From Flavobacteriales bacterium (GTDB taxonomy: Bacteria > Bacteroidota > Bacteroidia > Flavobacteriales_E > Vicingaceae): DNA of 64,000 bases. The DNA lies in contig CAJPFH010000012.1 in assembly GCA_905339165.1 (NCBI GenBank), positions 62,001 through 126,000 on the forward strand, in the 5' to 3' direction. The position numbers and the translations under genes were made by a program. Below the pieces are notes generated by a model. The model had not been told where the DNA came from and searched no databases. It saw nothing but the letters and a program-made list of their open reading frames with translations. Of the stretch, positions 36,539 to 44,395 are shown piece after piece; position 1 is the first letter of the stretch, and each line of letters begins with the position of its first letter.

Positions 36539-38563
36539 CTGAAAAAACACTTTACATATCTCTTACTGCTTGTTTGTGGCTTTTATTCTCTTTTCGGAAA
36601 AGAGAACACGCAAGCCAATAATTCAAACGGAAACAATATAAACGCCCTCCTCTCTACCTGGCTAAATAAATCTCTTCCGGATACCGTTCGCCTCAATGCC
36701 ATTAACACCATTGCAAAAGACATCTACCTTCGCAGAATGCCTGACAGTGCACTTTATTATGCCGAATTACAGTTTGATTTTGCTTCCGAAAAAAAACTTA
36801 AAAAATATATGGCCTCCGCTTTATCTGCCAAAGCCTATATACACTACCTAAAAAGTAGTTATGCATCTTCCTTAAAATTATACATCGAAAGTTTAAAACG
36901 ATACGAAGAAATTGCAGATAAAAACGGAATAGCCGATGTTCAAATTGGGATTGGAAACATATACGTACAACAACATAATACAAAAAAAGCCATGGAGTAT
37001 TACTCTAAAAACTTAAAGTATTATGTGGATAACAATGATAAAAATGGCATTGCCCGTATGTATAATAACTTAGGAAGAGTTTATAGCGAAGAACACGATT
37101 ATGACAAAGCCATTGAATATTATAACCAGTGCTTATCTATTAGAAATGAACTAAACGATAAAAGTGGCGCAGCCCGCGCATTGGGAAATATCGCTTACAC
37201 CCACAATTTTAAAAATGAATTTGAAAAGGCCGTAGAATTTTTTCTACGCTGTATAGAAATTTTTGAAGAGTTGGGCGACAAAGAAGGTTTAGCAAATGCC
37301 TATAGCGGCATAGCTCACGCTTATCTTCGCCTGGAGAAATTTAAAGAATCAATAACCTTTGCAAGTAAATCCTTACAAATTGCAAAGGAACACGAAATAA
37401 TATACGAAGAAGTAAACGCCTCCAGAACTCTTTATCAAGCCTATAAAAAACAAGGAAAAATAAAAGAGGCCATGAAAATGTTAGAATTATCTACCCGACT
37501 AAAAGAACAACAATTAGAAAAAAACAACTTAGACGAACTATTGAAACTTCAGTTTAAATACGATTTCGAGAAAAAAACACATGCCGACAGCATAAAGACT
37601 TCCGAAGCTATTAAAGTTACAGAGGCCCGTTTGCAAACACAAAGAGAACAATTGGCAAAAGAAAGAACCCAACGTATTATGCTATACGGAAGCATTCTTT
37701 TTTTATTAGTATTTGCCGGTTTTATTTACAATCGTTTTAAAATAAGCCAGCAACAACAAAACACCATTCAACTTCAAAAAAACCATTTAGAATCACAACA
37801 CAAAATTGTAGAGCAAAAAAACAGAGAAATAACCGACTCTATTAATTATGCAAAACGCATTCAAACGGCCATTCTTCCCCCACAAAAAACAGTATTAGAA
37901 TATCTGAAAAATTCTTTTATCCTTTATCTGCCTAAAGATATTGTTGCAGGAGATTTTTATTGGATAGAACCCACGCAAAACTCTATTCTATTTGCTGTTG
38001 CCGACTGTACCGGACATGGAGTGCCCGGAGCCATGGTAAGTGTTATCTGCCACAACGCGCTAAACCGAGCTGTAAGAGAATATAGACTAACCAAACCTGG
38101 CAGAATACTCGATAAAACAAGAGAAATTATCATTCAGGAGTTTGAAAAAAGTGATGACGAAGTAAAAGACGGTATGGACATTGCTTTGTGTGCAATCTCT
38201 AACAACGAACTTTTATATGCCGGGGCAAACAACCCTCTTTGGATTATCAGAAATAATGAGCTTATCGAAATTTGTGCCGACAAACAGCCCATCGGAAAAT
38301 TCGACAAACTCCAACCTTATCATACCCATGTAGTACAACTTCAAAAAGACGATACCCTTTACATTTTCTCCGATGGCTTTGCCGACCAATTTGGTGGGAA
38401 AAAAGGCAAAAAATTTAAAACTCCTAAACTCAGGGAACTGTTGCTTTCCGTTCAAGACAAGTCTATCCCTCAGCAGAAAGAAATTTTAATTCAAACTCTC
38501 GAAAACTGGAAAGGGAATATTGAACAGGTTGACGACATCTGTGTAATTGGAATAAAAATCTAA
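36539..38563 (+). CDS. TPR-repeat protein with SpoIIE-type PP2C phosphatase domain, probable non-ATG start
   Basis: Signal-transduction protein: signal peptide or N-terminal helix, about six TPR repeats (residues 60-300 of the extended form; NNLGRVYSEEHDYDKAIEYY, GNIAYTHNFKNEFEKAVEFF), one transmembrane helix (ILFLLVFAGFIYNRF), a short coiled coil (QLQKNHLESQHKIVEQKNRE), then a SpoIIE/RsbU serine phosphatase domain (INYAKRIQTAILPP, DIVAGDFYWIE, FAVADCTGHGVPGAMVSVIC, DDTLYIFSDGFADQFGG). Metal-binding aspartates are present. The first ATG in frame is at 36737, inside the conserved TPR region (RRMPDSALYYAELQ), so it is not the start. The frame is open back to the icmF stop with a clear signal-peptide-like stretch (LKKHFTYLLLLVCGFYSLFG), and CTG at 36539 is the best start I see. 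It acts on an unknown anti-sigma antagonist or similar partner. Confidence 0.8.
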   Translation: MKKHFTYLLLLVCGFYSLFGKENTQANNSNGNNINALLSTWLNKSLPDTVRLNAINTIAKDIYLRRMPDSALYYAELQFDFASEKKLKKYMASALSAKAYIHYLKSSYASSLKLYIESLKRYEEIADKNGIADVQIGIGNIYVQQHNTKKAMEYYSKNLKYYVDNNDKNGIARMYNNLGRVYSEEHDYDKAIEYYNQCLSIRNELNDKSGAARALGNIAYTHNFKNEFEKAVEFFLRCIEIFEELGDKEGLANAYSGIAHAYLRLEKFKESITFASKSLQIAKEHEIIYEEVNASRTLYQAYKKQGKIKEAMKMLELSTRLKEQQLEKNNLDELLKLQFKYDFEKKTHADSIKTSEAIKVTEARLQTQREQLAKERTQRIMLYGSILFLLVFAGFIYNRFKISQQQQNTIQLQKNHLESQHKIVEQKNREITDSINYAKRIQTAILPPQKTVLEYLKNSFILYLPKDIVAGDFYWIEPTQNSILFAVADCTGHGVPGAMVSVICHNALNRAVREYRLTKPGRILDKTREIIIQEFEKSDDEVKDGMDIALCAISNNELLYAGANNPLWIIRNNELIEICADKQPIGKFDKLQPYHTHVVQLQKDDTLYIFSDGFADQFGGKKGKKFKTPKLRELLLSVQDKSIPQQKEILIQTLENWKGNIEQVDDICVIGIKI

Positions 38564-38666
38564 TTATCAAATAATTACACAAACAATTCTCCTTAAATAC
38601 TTTTTTTTTAATCCAAATTTATATCCTTTCAAAAAAACAATTACTTTTAAGCCTTAAAAATATTGT

Positions 38667-38674
38667 TATTTTTG
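38667..38674 (+). promoter_or_regulatory. Putative -7 box for the 38699 gene
   Basis: TATTTTTG, matching TAnnTTTG, 24 nt before the ATG at 38699. Upstream sequence 38564-38666 is AT-rich with no other feature. Confidence 0.4.
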
Positions 38675-38698
38675 CCACTTAAAGTAAAAACCATTCCA

Positions 38699-39595
38699 AT
38701 GAGTAAAACAACCCGATATTTTTCTATGGCATGCATCTGCTGTGCTATTCTATTTGCCCCTGCATGCGGAGGATCCGATGATGAAATTCCAACCGACACC
38801 CCTGTTGATACCACAACAGAAGTAAAACCCGAGGTAGAAAAATTTTATCAAATTCCCTCTCCCGATGAAATGTTTGCGTTTATAAAACAAGGAGGCTTTA
38901 AATACAACAAATCCTTAATAAACCCTACCGAAGAATTAAACAAGTACGTTTCTCCAAAAAGTCAGGCTTTAAATTTTGGCATTTACACAGGAGATTTAGC
39001 ATACACCGCAGCATTCGAAGAATACCAAAGCACCATTAAATACTTTGGAGCTGTACGTAAACTAGCCGATCAGTTAGGTATTGCCTCTGCTTTTGATGAA
39101 TCGATGGTTGCCCGTATTCAAAACAACCTAAGCAGTTCCGACTCCTTGGTTTCTATAACCGGTGATTCTTATTTCACAATTGTTGATTATTTAGAACAAA
39201 ATGGACGAGGCAAAACTCTAGCCTTAATGGCTGCTGGAGGATGGTTAGAAAGCATGTACATAGTAGTAAATTCTATTAATAAGTTTGATGCCAGTAGTCC
39301 TGCCATAGAACGCTTAGCAGATCAAAAGCTAACTTTAGATAATCTTATTGAGTACATGAACAAATATACTTCGGACAATTCTGTAGCCTCCACCATTGAA
39401 GACTTTAGTGGTATTAAAAATGCTTTCGACCAGTTAAAACAAGCAGAGGGAACATCTACTTCCGAAAAAAAAGAAAACAAATTGGTATTTGGTTCTAGTG
39501 AACCATCAACCACTATTACTGCCGAGCAATATGAAGCAATAAAAAAAGCCATTACCGAACTACGTAATAAAATTACATCTAACCAATTAAGCTAA
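38699..39595 (+). CDS. Hypothetical lipoprotein
   Basis: A 298-residue protein from ATG 38699 with a lipoprotein signal (ICCAILFAPAC followed by GGSDDE, Cys near residue 23). The acid-rich linker TDTPVDTTTEVKPE leads to a mainly helical mature domain (FAFIKQGGFKYNKSLINPTE, LNFGIYTGDLAYTAAFEEYQ, RGKTLALMAAGGWLESMYIV). I do not recognise the family, although similar helical lipoproteins occur in Bacteroidota. Acid residues right after the lipid cysteine resemble the export signal that sends lipoproteins to the cell surface in this phylum, so surface display is possible. It is followed after 11 nt by another secreted protein. Confidence 0.7.
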   Translation: MSKTTRYFSMACICCAILFAPACGGSDDEIPTDTPVDTTTEVKPEVEKFYQIPSPDEMFAFIKQGGFKYNKSLINPTEELNKYVSPKSQALNFGIYTGDLAYTAAFEEYQSTIKYFGAVRKLADQLGIASAFDESMVARIQNNLSSSDSLVSITGDSYFTIVDYLEQNGRGKTLALMAAGGWLESMYIVVNSINKFDASSPAIERLADQKLTLDNLIEYMNKYTSDNSVASTIEDFSGIKNAFDQLKQAEGTSTSEKKENKLVFGSSEPSTTITAEQYEAIKKAITELRNKITSNQLS

Positions 39596-39606
39596 AAATT
39601 CTTACA

Positions 39607-40179
39607 ATGAAAATAGCCGTTAAAATAATTATTGTGTGCATGCTCTTTATCGTTCCATTTACCGGAAATGCACAGAACTATTGCATGAATTACCATAAAA
39701 AATTCTGTAAAACAAAAAAAGACGATGTGTTTACCTACAATGGGCAATCAAGAAGTGCCTTATTTGAGGGTGGACAAACCTCTGAATTGCGAATTGTTAC
39801 CTACAAAGGGCAAGATTACAGGGTAACTATCTGTGCCGACAAGGTACTTGGCGATGTAAAAGTGAGAATTCTAGAAACCAAAAAAGTACCCGTAGAAAAA
39901 AAGCGTCAGGAAAAAGTAGTGGAAGATGTTTACGACAGCGATGGAAATCCCACTGGTGAAACCAAAGAAGTGGTGAATACCATTACAGAAACAACCTACG
40001 AAGAAAAGGTAGAAGTTCTCTATGATAACTCTAAAGATAATAATGCCATGGAAGTAGAATTTAGCATGGTAGCCTCAAAAAAATTAGTTTTAGAACTTAC
40101 TCCAAGTGCAGGAGCTGGAGAAATGGGATGCATAGGCGTATTAATCCAGCACATGCCTACCCCTAAAAAAGGATTTTAA
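39607..40179 (+). CDS. Small secreted protein of unknown function
   Basis: A 190-residue protein with a signal peptide (MKIAVKIIIVCMLFIVPFTG through NAQ). The mature part holds four cysteines (NYCMNYHKKFCKTK, VTICADKV, MGCIGVLI) and a highly charged central segment (VPVEKKRQEKVVEDVYDSDG, TITETTYEEKVEVLY). No known motif. It lies 11 nt after the hypothetical lipoprotein gene at 38699 and before a terminator, so the two probably form a two-gene unit with a shared envelope role. Confidence 0.65.
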   Translation: MKIAVKIIIVCMLFIVPFTGNAQNYCMNYHKKFCKTKKDDVFTYNGQSRSALFEGGQTSELRIVTYKGQDYRVTICADKVLGDVKVRILETKKVPVEKKRQEKVVEDVYDSDGNPTGETKEVVNTITETTYEEKVEVLYDNSKDNNAMEVEFSMVASKKLVLELTPSAGAGEMGCIGVLIQHMPTPKKGF

Positions 40180-40198
40180 AAAAATATCTATTTATATA

Positions 40199-40232
40199 AA
40201 AACGCCCTGATGGAAAACATCGGGGCGTTTTA
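40199..40232 (+). terminator. Intrinsic terminator after the 39607 gene
   Basis: AAAACGCCCTGATG and CATCGGGGCGTTTT pair (one G:U) around the loop GAAAA, followed by T-rich sequence. It separates the lipoprotein pair from the nrnA-FKBP unit. Confidence 0.88.
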
Positions 40233-40243
40233 ATTTAAAGAAT

Positions 40244-41254
40244 ATGCTTCAAATACACGATACGCTTAAATCAATATTGAATTCGCCTGCTAATATTGTA
40301 ATAACCACTCATCAGTCGCCCGATGGAGATGCCATTGGCTCTTCGCTTGGTTTAATGCACTTTCTTTTACAAATGAAACACAAAGTAAATGTAATAGTAC
40401 CGGATGCTTACCCTCCGTTTTTACAATGGATGCCTGGAAATAATACCATTATCAATTTTTCAGACCAACCTAATATTGCACAAAAATACATTTCCGAAAG
40501 TACCATTATTTTTTGTCTGGATTTTAATGCCCTGAGCCGAATTAAACAACTTGGAGATTTTATACAAAAATCTAGTTCTTCCAAAATATTAATAGATCAC
40601 CATAGACAACCCGAAAACTTTGCAGCCTACTCTTACGTTGATATAAATGCCTGTTCTACCTCACAACTAATATATGAATTTATCGCATCGATGGAAAAAA
40701 TTGATTTGATAAACAAACACATTGCAACTTGTTTGTATGCCGGAATATTAACCGACACCGGTTCTTTCAGATTTCCATCTACTACAGCCGATACTCTCCG
40801 AATAGCCGCCCACTTAATAGAATGTGGTGCCGAAAATGCTCTTATTTATGATTCTATTTATGATAATTATTCCGAAAATCGTTTACGGTTGTTAGGGTAT
40901 ACCTTACAACACAAAATGGAAGTATATAAAGAATCGGGAGCAGCTCTTATTTGTCTTTCTAATAACGAACTTAACCAATTCGCCTTTACGAAAGGCGATA
41001 CCGAAGGAATTGTAAACTACCCTCTCAGCATAGAAGGCATAAAACTTTCTGTGTTGGTATTAGAAAAAGACGGAGTAATAAAATTATCGCTCCGATCGAA
41101 GGGAAAGTTCTCGGTAAACGATATGGCCCGAAAACATTTTACCGGAGGAGGACATACAAATGCCGCGGGAGCTATCTCTACTTTATCTTACAATGAAACC
41201 ATACAACTTCTAAAGAACTTGTTTAAACAATACGCAGAAGAAATACTAAAATGA
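40244..41254 (+). CDS. nrnA: DHH/DHHA1 phosphoesterase, NrnA-like oligoribonuclease
   Basis: Cleaves short RNA oligonucleotides (and 3'-phosphoadenosine 5'-phosphate in characterised members). The 336-residue protein has the DHH domain motifs HQSPDGDAIGSSLGL near residue 25, DFNALSRIKQL, LIDHHRQPENF and YAGILTDTGSFRFPST, and the C-terminal DHHA1 domain with GGGHTNAAGA. All metal-binding Asp and His residues are visible. It heads an operon: its stop overlaps the next start as ATGA. In Flavobacteria the same neighbour relation to gldI-type FKBP lipoproteins is common, to my recollection. Confidence 0.9.
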   Translation: MLQIHDTLKSILNSPANIVITTHQSPDGDAIGSSLGLMHFLLQMKHKVNVIVPDAYPPFLQWMPGNNTIINFSDQPNIAQKYISESTIIFCLDFNALSRIKQLGDFIQKSSSSKILIDHHRQPENFAAYSYVDINACSTSQLIYEFIASMEKIDLINKHIATCLYAGILTDTGSFRFPSTTADTLRIAAHLIECGAENALIYDSIYDNYSENRLRLLGYTLQHKMEVYKESGAALICLSNNELNQFAFTKGDTEGIVNYPLSIEGIKLSVLVLEKDGVIKLSLRSKGKFSVNDMARKHFTGGGHTNAAGAISTLSYNETIQLLKNLFKQYAEEILK

Positions 41255-41763
41255 AAATTTCTGTCTACATACTTCTTTTATTTATACTGGCAGCCTGCTC
41301 AAATGCACACGAAAAAGAAAGCCAAAACGAAGAAAACAATTTAAAAGAGCCTTTAATAAAACTTAATAAAGAAATTTCTGAAACCGAATCCGAGCAAATT
41401 GATAAATACATAAAACGCAGAAATTGGAATATGCAAGAAACCGGAACCGGCCTGAGATACATGATATATCAAAACGGAAATGGAGTGCAAGCAAAAGTAG
41501 GAAACATTGCTCAAATTAATTTTGAAATAAGTCTATTAAACGGCTCTACAGTATACAGCAGTAACAACAAACCCGAAGCATTTACCGTTGGGCACGACAA
41601 TGTAGAAAGCGGATTACACGAAGTACTTACCTATTTAAGAGTAGGGGATAAAGCCAAAGTAATAATCCCTATACATCTTGCATTCGGATTAGCCGGTGAT
41701 ATGAATAAAATTCCTCCTCGCTCAACCCTTGTTTACGATTTAGAACTCGTTTCATTAAAATGA
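41251..41763 (+). CDS. FKBP-type peptidyl-prolyl isomerase lipoprotein, GldI-like
   Basis: First of four FKBP genes. A 170-residue lipoprotein with lipobox LAAC near residue 16. The single FKBP domain spans about 60-170: TGTGLRYMIYQNGNGVQAKV, LNGSTVYSSNNKPEAFTVGH, VGDKAKVIIPIHLAFGLAGD, IPPRSTLVYDLELVSLK. Several active-site aromatics of classical FKBP are replaced, as in GldI, the lipoprotein of the gliding/T9SS machinery of Flavobacteria, which it resembles in size and in the ESEQIDKYIKRRNW linker. It overlaps nrnA and the next gene by 4 nt each. I call it GldI-like; true orthology needs a tree. Confidence 0.82.
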   Translation: MKISVYILLLFILAACSNAHEKESQNEENNLKEPLIKLNKEISETESEQIDKYIKRRNWNMQETGTGLRYMIYQNGNGVQAKVGNIAQINFEISLLNGSTVYSSNNKPEAFTVGHDNVESGLHEVLTYLRVGDKAKVIIPIHLAFGLAGDMNKIPPRSTLVYDLELVSLK

Positions 41764-42611
41764 AAAAAACATACATTCTTTTCCTTAGTACACTTCTAAT
41801 TCTGTTTGCCTGCATAAACAATAAATACAAGGATTTTACCCAAACCCCTACAGGTTTATATTACCGCCTACTTGTAATGGGCGAAGGAAATAAACCCCAA
41901 AAAGGAGAAATAATAACAGCCCTCATTACTATATTCAGCAGAAATAAAGATACTGTTTTTTACTCCCAAAAACCAATTACCTTTTTATACCAAGCCAAAC
42001 CCTATGCCGATGAGTTTATTTCCATGCTAAGCGAAGGAGATAGTGCCGAATTTATACTTAACAGCGAAAAATTTAGAAATAATTCTACCGGAATAGATTT
42101 AAAAATACCTATAGACAATGAAGAACTGCTCCTACAGATTTCCATTAAAAAAATTAGAACCACAGACGCCTACGAATACGAAAAAATTTGGGAGCAAGAA
42201 GATCCTGAAATGAAAGAAAGAGAACTGCTAAATCTTTTTCTCAAAGAAAATAATATCGATGGAAGTCAATATTTTAAATCCGGGATATATGTTCTACCTG
42301 TAAGCAATGCTACAGAAACTGATTCTGTTGTTGTAGGAAGCATTGTTTCTATTCATATCAAAGGGGCTTTTCTTAACGGGAAAATTTTCGACTCTACTTA
42401 TGCCCGAAATCAACCATTAGAAATCGTTTACGGAAAACCCCTGCAAATTATAAAAGGACTCGAAATAGCCTTAAAAGGAATGAAAAAAGGCGAAAAATCA
42501 AAAATTATCATACCTTCGCAGTTGGCATTTGGCAGCGTTGGTTCTCCGGAAATAATTCCTCCTTATACCACACTTATTTACGATTTAGAAATAGTAAACA
42601 TTAAAAACTAA
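41760..42611 (+). CDS. FKBP-type peptidyl-prolyl isomerase lipoprotein, two FKBP modules
   Basis: A 283-residue lipoprotein (lipobox LFAC near residue 18). The N-terminal FKBP-like module (about 28-135; TPTGLYYRLLVMGEGNKPQK, PYADEFISMLSEGDSAEF) is degenerate and lacks the usual active-site residues. The C-terminal module (about 180-283; YFKSGIYVLPVSNATETDSV, LNGKIFDSTYARNQPLEIVY, MKKGEKSKIIIPSQLAFGSV, IIPPYTTLIYDLEIV) keeps the FDST, the IIPSQLAFG and the final strand motifs. Translation is coupled to the previous gene by an ATGA overlap. Likely a periplasmic folding factor. Confidence 0.85.
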   Translation: MKKTYILFLSTLLILFACINNKYKDFTQTPTGLYYRLLVMGEGNKPQKGEIITALITIFSRNKDTVFYSQKPITFLYQAKPYADEFISMLSEGDSAEFILNSEKFRNNSTGIDLKIPIDNEELLLQISIKKIRTTDAYEYEKIWEQEDPEMKERELLNLFLKENNIDGSQYFKSGIYVLPVSNATETDSVVVGSIVSIHIKGAFLNGKIFDSTYARNQPLEIVYGKPLQIIKGLEIALKGMKKGEKSKIIIPSQLAFGSVGSPEIIPPYTTLIYDLEIVNIKN

Positions 42612-42621
42612 AAACCAATTT

Positions 42622-43494
42622 ATGAGAAAACAAATCTTACTTGCTCTTATCCCTACCACTATCCTGCTTATAACCTCATGCGGAGAAAAAACACCCTACC
42701 CTGGTTTTACAAAAACCGAAAACGGGTTATACTTTAAAATTCATGAAACAAAACCTGACGCCCGTAAAGTAAAAGAAGGAGACATCATAACACTAAATCT
42801 TGTATATAAAAATTCTGATGACTCCATCGTCTTCAACACCTCTGAAAGAGGTGGCGGTATGCAACTAAAAGTTGACAAACCCCTCTACAAAGGCGATATT
42901 GCAGAAGGCTTTTTAATGCTATCCTTAGGAGATAGTGCTACCTTTATTACCAGTGCCGATTCCTTTTTTAAAAAAGTAGTGATGGCAGAATTGCCTCCAT
43001 TTATTAAACCCGCCACAAACCTTACATTCGAACTAAGACTTACCGATATTAGCACCATTGAAGAATTACAAGCGAAAGCACAACAAGAAGCTGAAAAAAT
43101 GGCTGTCGTAGAAAATGAAAATATCAAAAACTACATTACTGAAAATAAAATTAGCACTCCACCCACACAAAGTGGCCTTTACTATATTGAACTACAAAAA
43201 GGAAAAGGAGCAAAAGCAGAACCCGGCAAATCGGTAAAAGTACACTACACCGGAACCATACTGGATGGCACCAAATTTGATTCTTCTGTAGACCGCAATG
43301 AACCCTTTGAATTTATTCTTGGGCAAGGAGGAGTGATTAGAGGTTGGGAGGAAGGAATAGGATATATGCAAGCCGGAGGAAAAGCCAAACTCATTATCCC
43401 TTCGTTTTTAGCTTACGGAGAACAACAACGCGGACCGGTCATCAAACCGTTCTCCACGTTGGTATTCGAGGTAGAACTACTAGAAGTAAAATAA
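42622..43494 (+). CDS. FKBP-type peptidyl-prolyl isomerase lipoprotein, two FKBP modules
   Basis: A 290-residue lipoprotein (lipobox ITSC followed by GEKTPYPGF). The N-terminal module (about 30-145) is degenerate but has the same layout as in the preceding gene. After a helical linker (EELQAKAQQEAEKMAVVENE) a canonical FKBP domain follows at about 180-290 with KVHYTGTILDGTKFDSSVDR, EPFEFILGQGGVIRGWEEGI, KLIIPSFLAYGE and PFSTLVFEVELLEVK, including the conserved YTG, FDSS, VIRGWEEG and YGE residues of active enzymes. It starts 10 nt after the previous gene. Confidence 0.88.
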   Translation: MRKQILLALIPTTILLITSCGEKTPYPGFTKTENGLYFKIHETKPDARKVKEGDIITLNLVYKNSDDSIVFNTSERGGGMQLKVDKPLYKGDIAEGFLMLSLGDSATFITSADSFFKKVVMAELPPFIKPATNLTFELRLTDISTIEELQAKAQQEAEKMAVVENENIKNYITENKISTPPTQSGLYYIELQKGKGAKAEPGKSVKVHYTGTILDGTKFDSSVDRNEPFEFILGQGGVIRGWEEGIGYMQAGGKAKLIIPSFLAYGEQQRGPVIKPFSTLVFEVELLEVK

Positions 43495-43501
43495 ACGATA
43501 T

Positions 43502-44314
43502 ATGAAGAAAAAAATAATTTTATCTCTGCTTGCTTTGAGTACTATATCAACTACCATGGCACAGAAAAAAAACAATAATAAAAACAACACCCAAGTGGAA
43601 AAAGAATTCACAACCGAAAGCGGCCTAAAATATAAAATCATTCAGAATGGAACCGGACAAAGAGCAAAAGCTGGAGATAATGTACTTGTTCATTACACCG
43701 GAAAACTAACAAACGATACCATTTTCGACAGTTCGGTAAAGCGAGGTCAACCCTTTAAATTTAAATTAGGTGCAGGACAAGTTATAAAAGGGTGGGACGA
43801 GGGCATTGCACTTTTGAATGTTGGAGATAAAGCCGTTCTTACTATCCCTTCAGAACTTGGCTACGGAGAAAGAGGTGCAGGAACAATTCCTCCAAATGCC
43901 ACTCTTATTTTTGAAGTGGAACTCATCAGTATTATTGAACCACCAAAACCCTTTGAGGTAAAAGGAAAAGACACCTTATCTACCCATTCCGGGCTAAAAT
44001 ACATTATGGTAAATACAAATGAACAAGGCTCTAAGGCCGAAAAAGGAAAAACCGTTAGTGTACATTATACCGGCTACTTCGAAGATGGAAAAATATTTGA
44101 TTCTTCCGTTGAACGTGGCGAACCTATTGCTTTCTCTTTGGGTGTAGGCAGAGTAATCCCTGGTTGGGACGAAGGAATTTCCTTGCTCAAAGTAGGAGAA
44201 AAAGCTAGACTTATCATACCTTACCAATTAGCCTACGGAGAACAAGGTTATCCAGGAGCCATTCCTCCAAAAGCTACTTTAATCTTTGATGTTGAATTGG
44301 TAAAAGTTCACTAA
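43502..44314 (+). CDS. Tandem-domain FKBP-type peptidyl-prolyl isomerase
   Basis: A 270-residue protein with a cleavable signal peptide (to TTMAQ, not a lipobox). It carries two canonical FKBP domains, about 33-145 and 155-270, both with intact active sites: VHYTGKLTNDTIFDSSVKRG, GQVIKGWDEGIALL, IPSELGYGERGAGTIPPNAT, then VHYTGYFEDGKIFDSSVERG, GRVIPGWDEGISLL, IPYQLAYGEQGYPGAIPPKA. Last gene of the array, closed by a terminator. Periplasmic prolyl isomerase/chaperone is the likely role; duplication within the gene is obvious. Confidence 0.9.
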   Translation: MKKKIILSLLALSTISTTMAQKKNNNKNNTQVEKEFTTESGLKYKIIQNGTGQRAKAGDNVLVHYTGKLTNDTIFDSSVKRGQPFKFKLGAGQVIKGWDEGIALLNVGDKAVLTIPSELGYGERGAGTIPPNATLIFEVELISIIEPPKPFEVKGKDTLSTHSGLKYIMVNTNEQGSKAEKGKTVSVHYTGYFEDGKIFDSSVERGEPIAFSLGVGRVIPGWDEGISLLKVGEKARLIIPYQLAYGEQGYPGAIPPKATLIFDVELVKVH

Positions 44315-44337
44315 CTGATAAAAACAAAAGTTAAAAT

Positions 44338-44366
44338 AAAAAGCCAACATAATTTGATGGCTTTTT
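44338..44366. terminator. Terminator between convergent FKBP and porin genes
   Basis: AAAAAGCCA at 44338-44346 pairs with TGGCTTTTT at 44358-44366; inner CAT/ATG can extend the stem. T-runs on both sides let it serve both strands. Confidence 0.75.
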
Positions 44367-44395
44367 ATTTTTCATACAATTAAAATTTCTTGCCG

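Noticed and set aside
36737-38563. Taking the ATG at 36737 as the start of the SpoIIE/TPR gene
   Set aside because: It lies inside the conserved TPR start (PDSALYYA), and 66 upstream codons with a signal-peptide-like helix would be lost.
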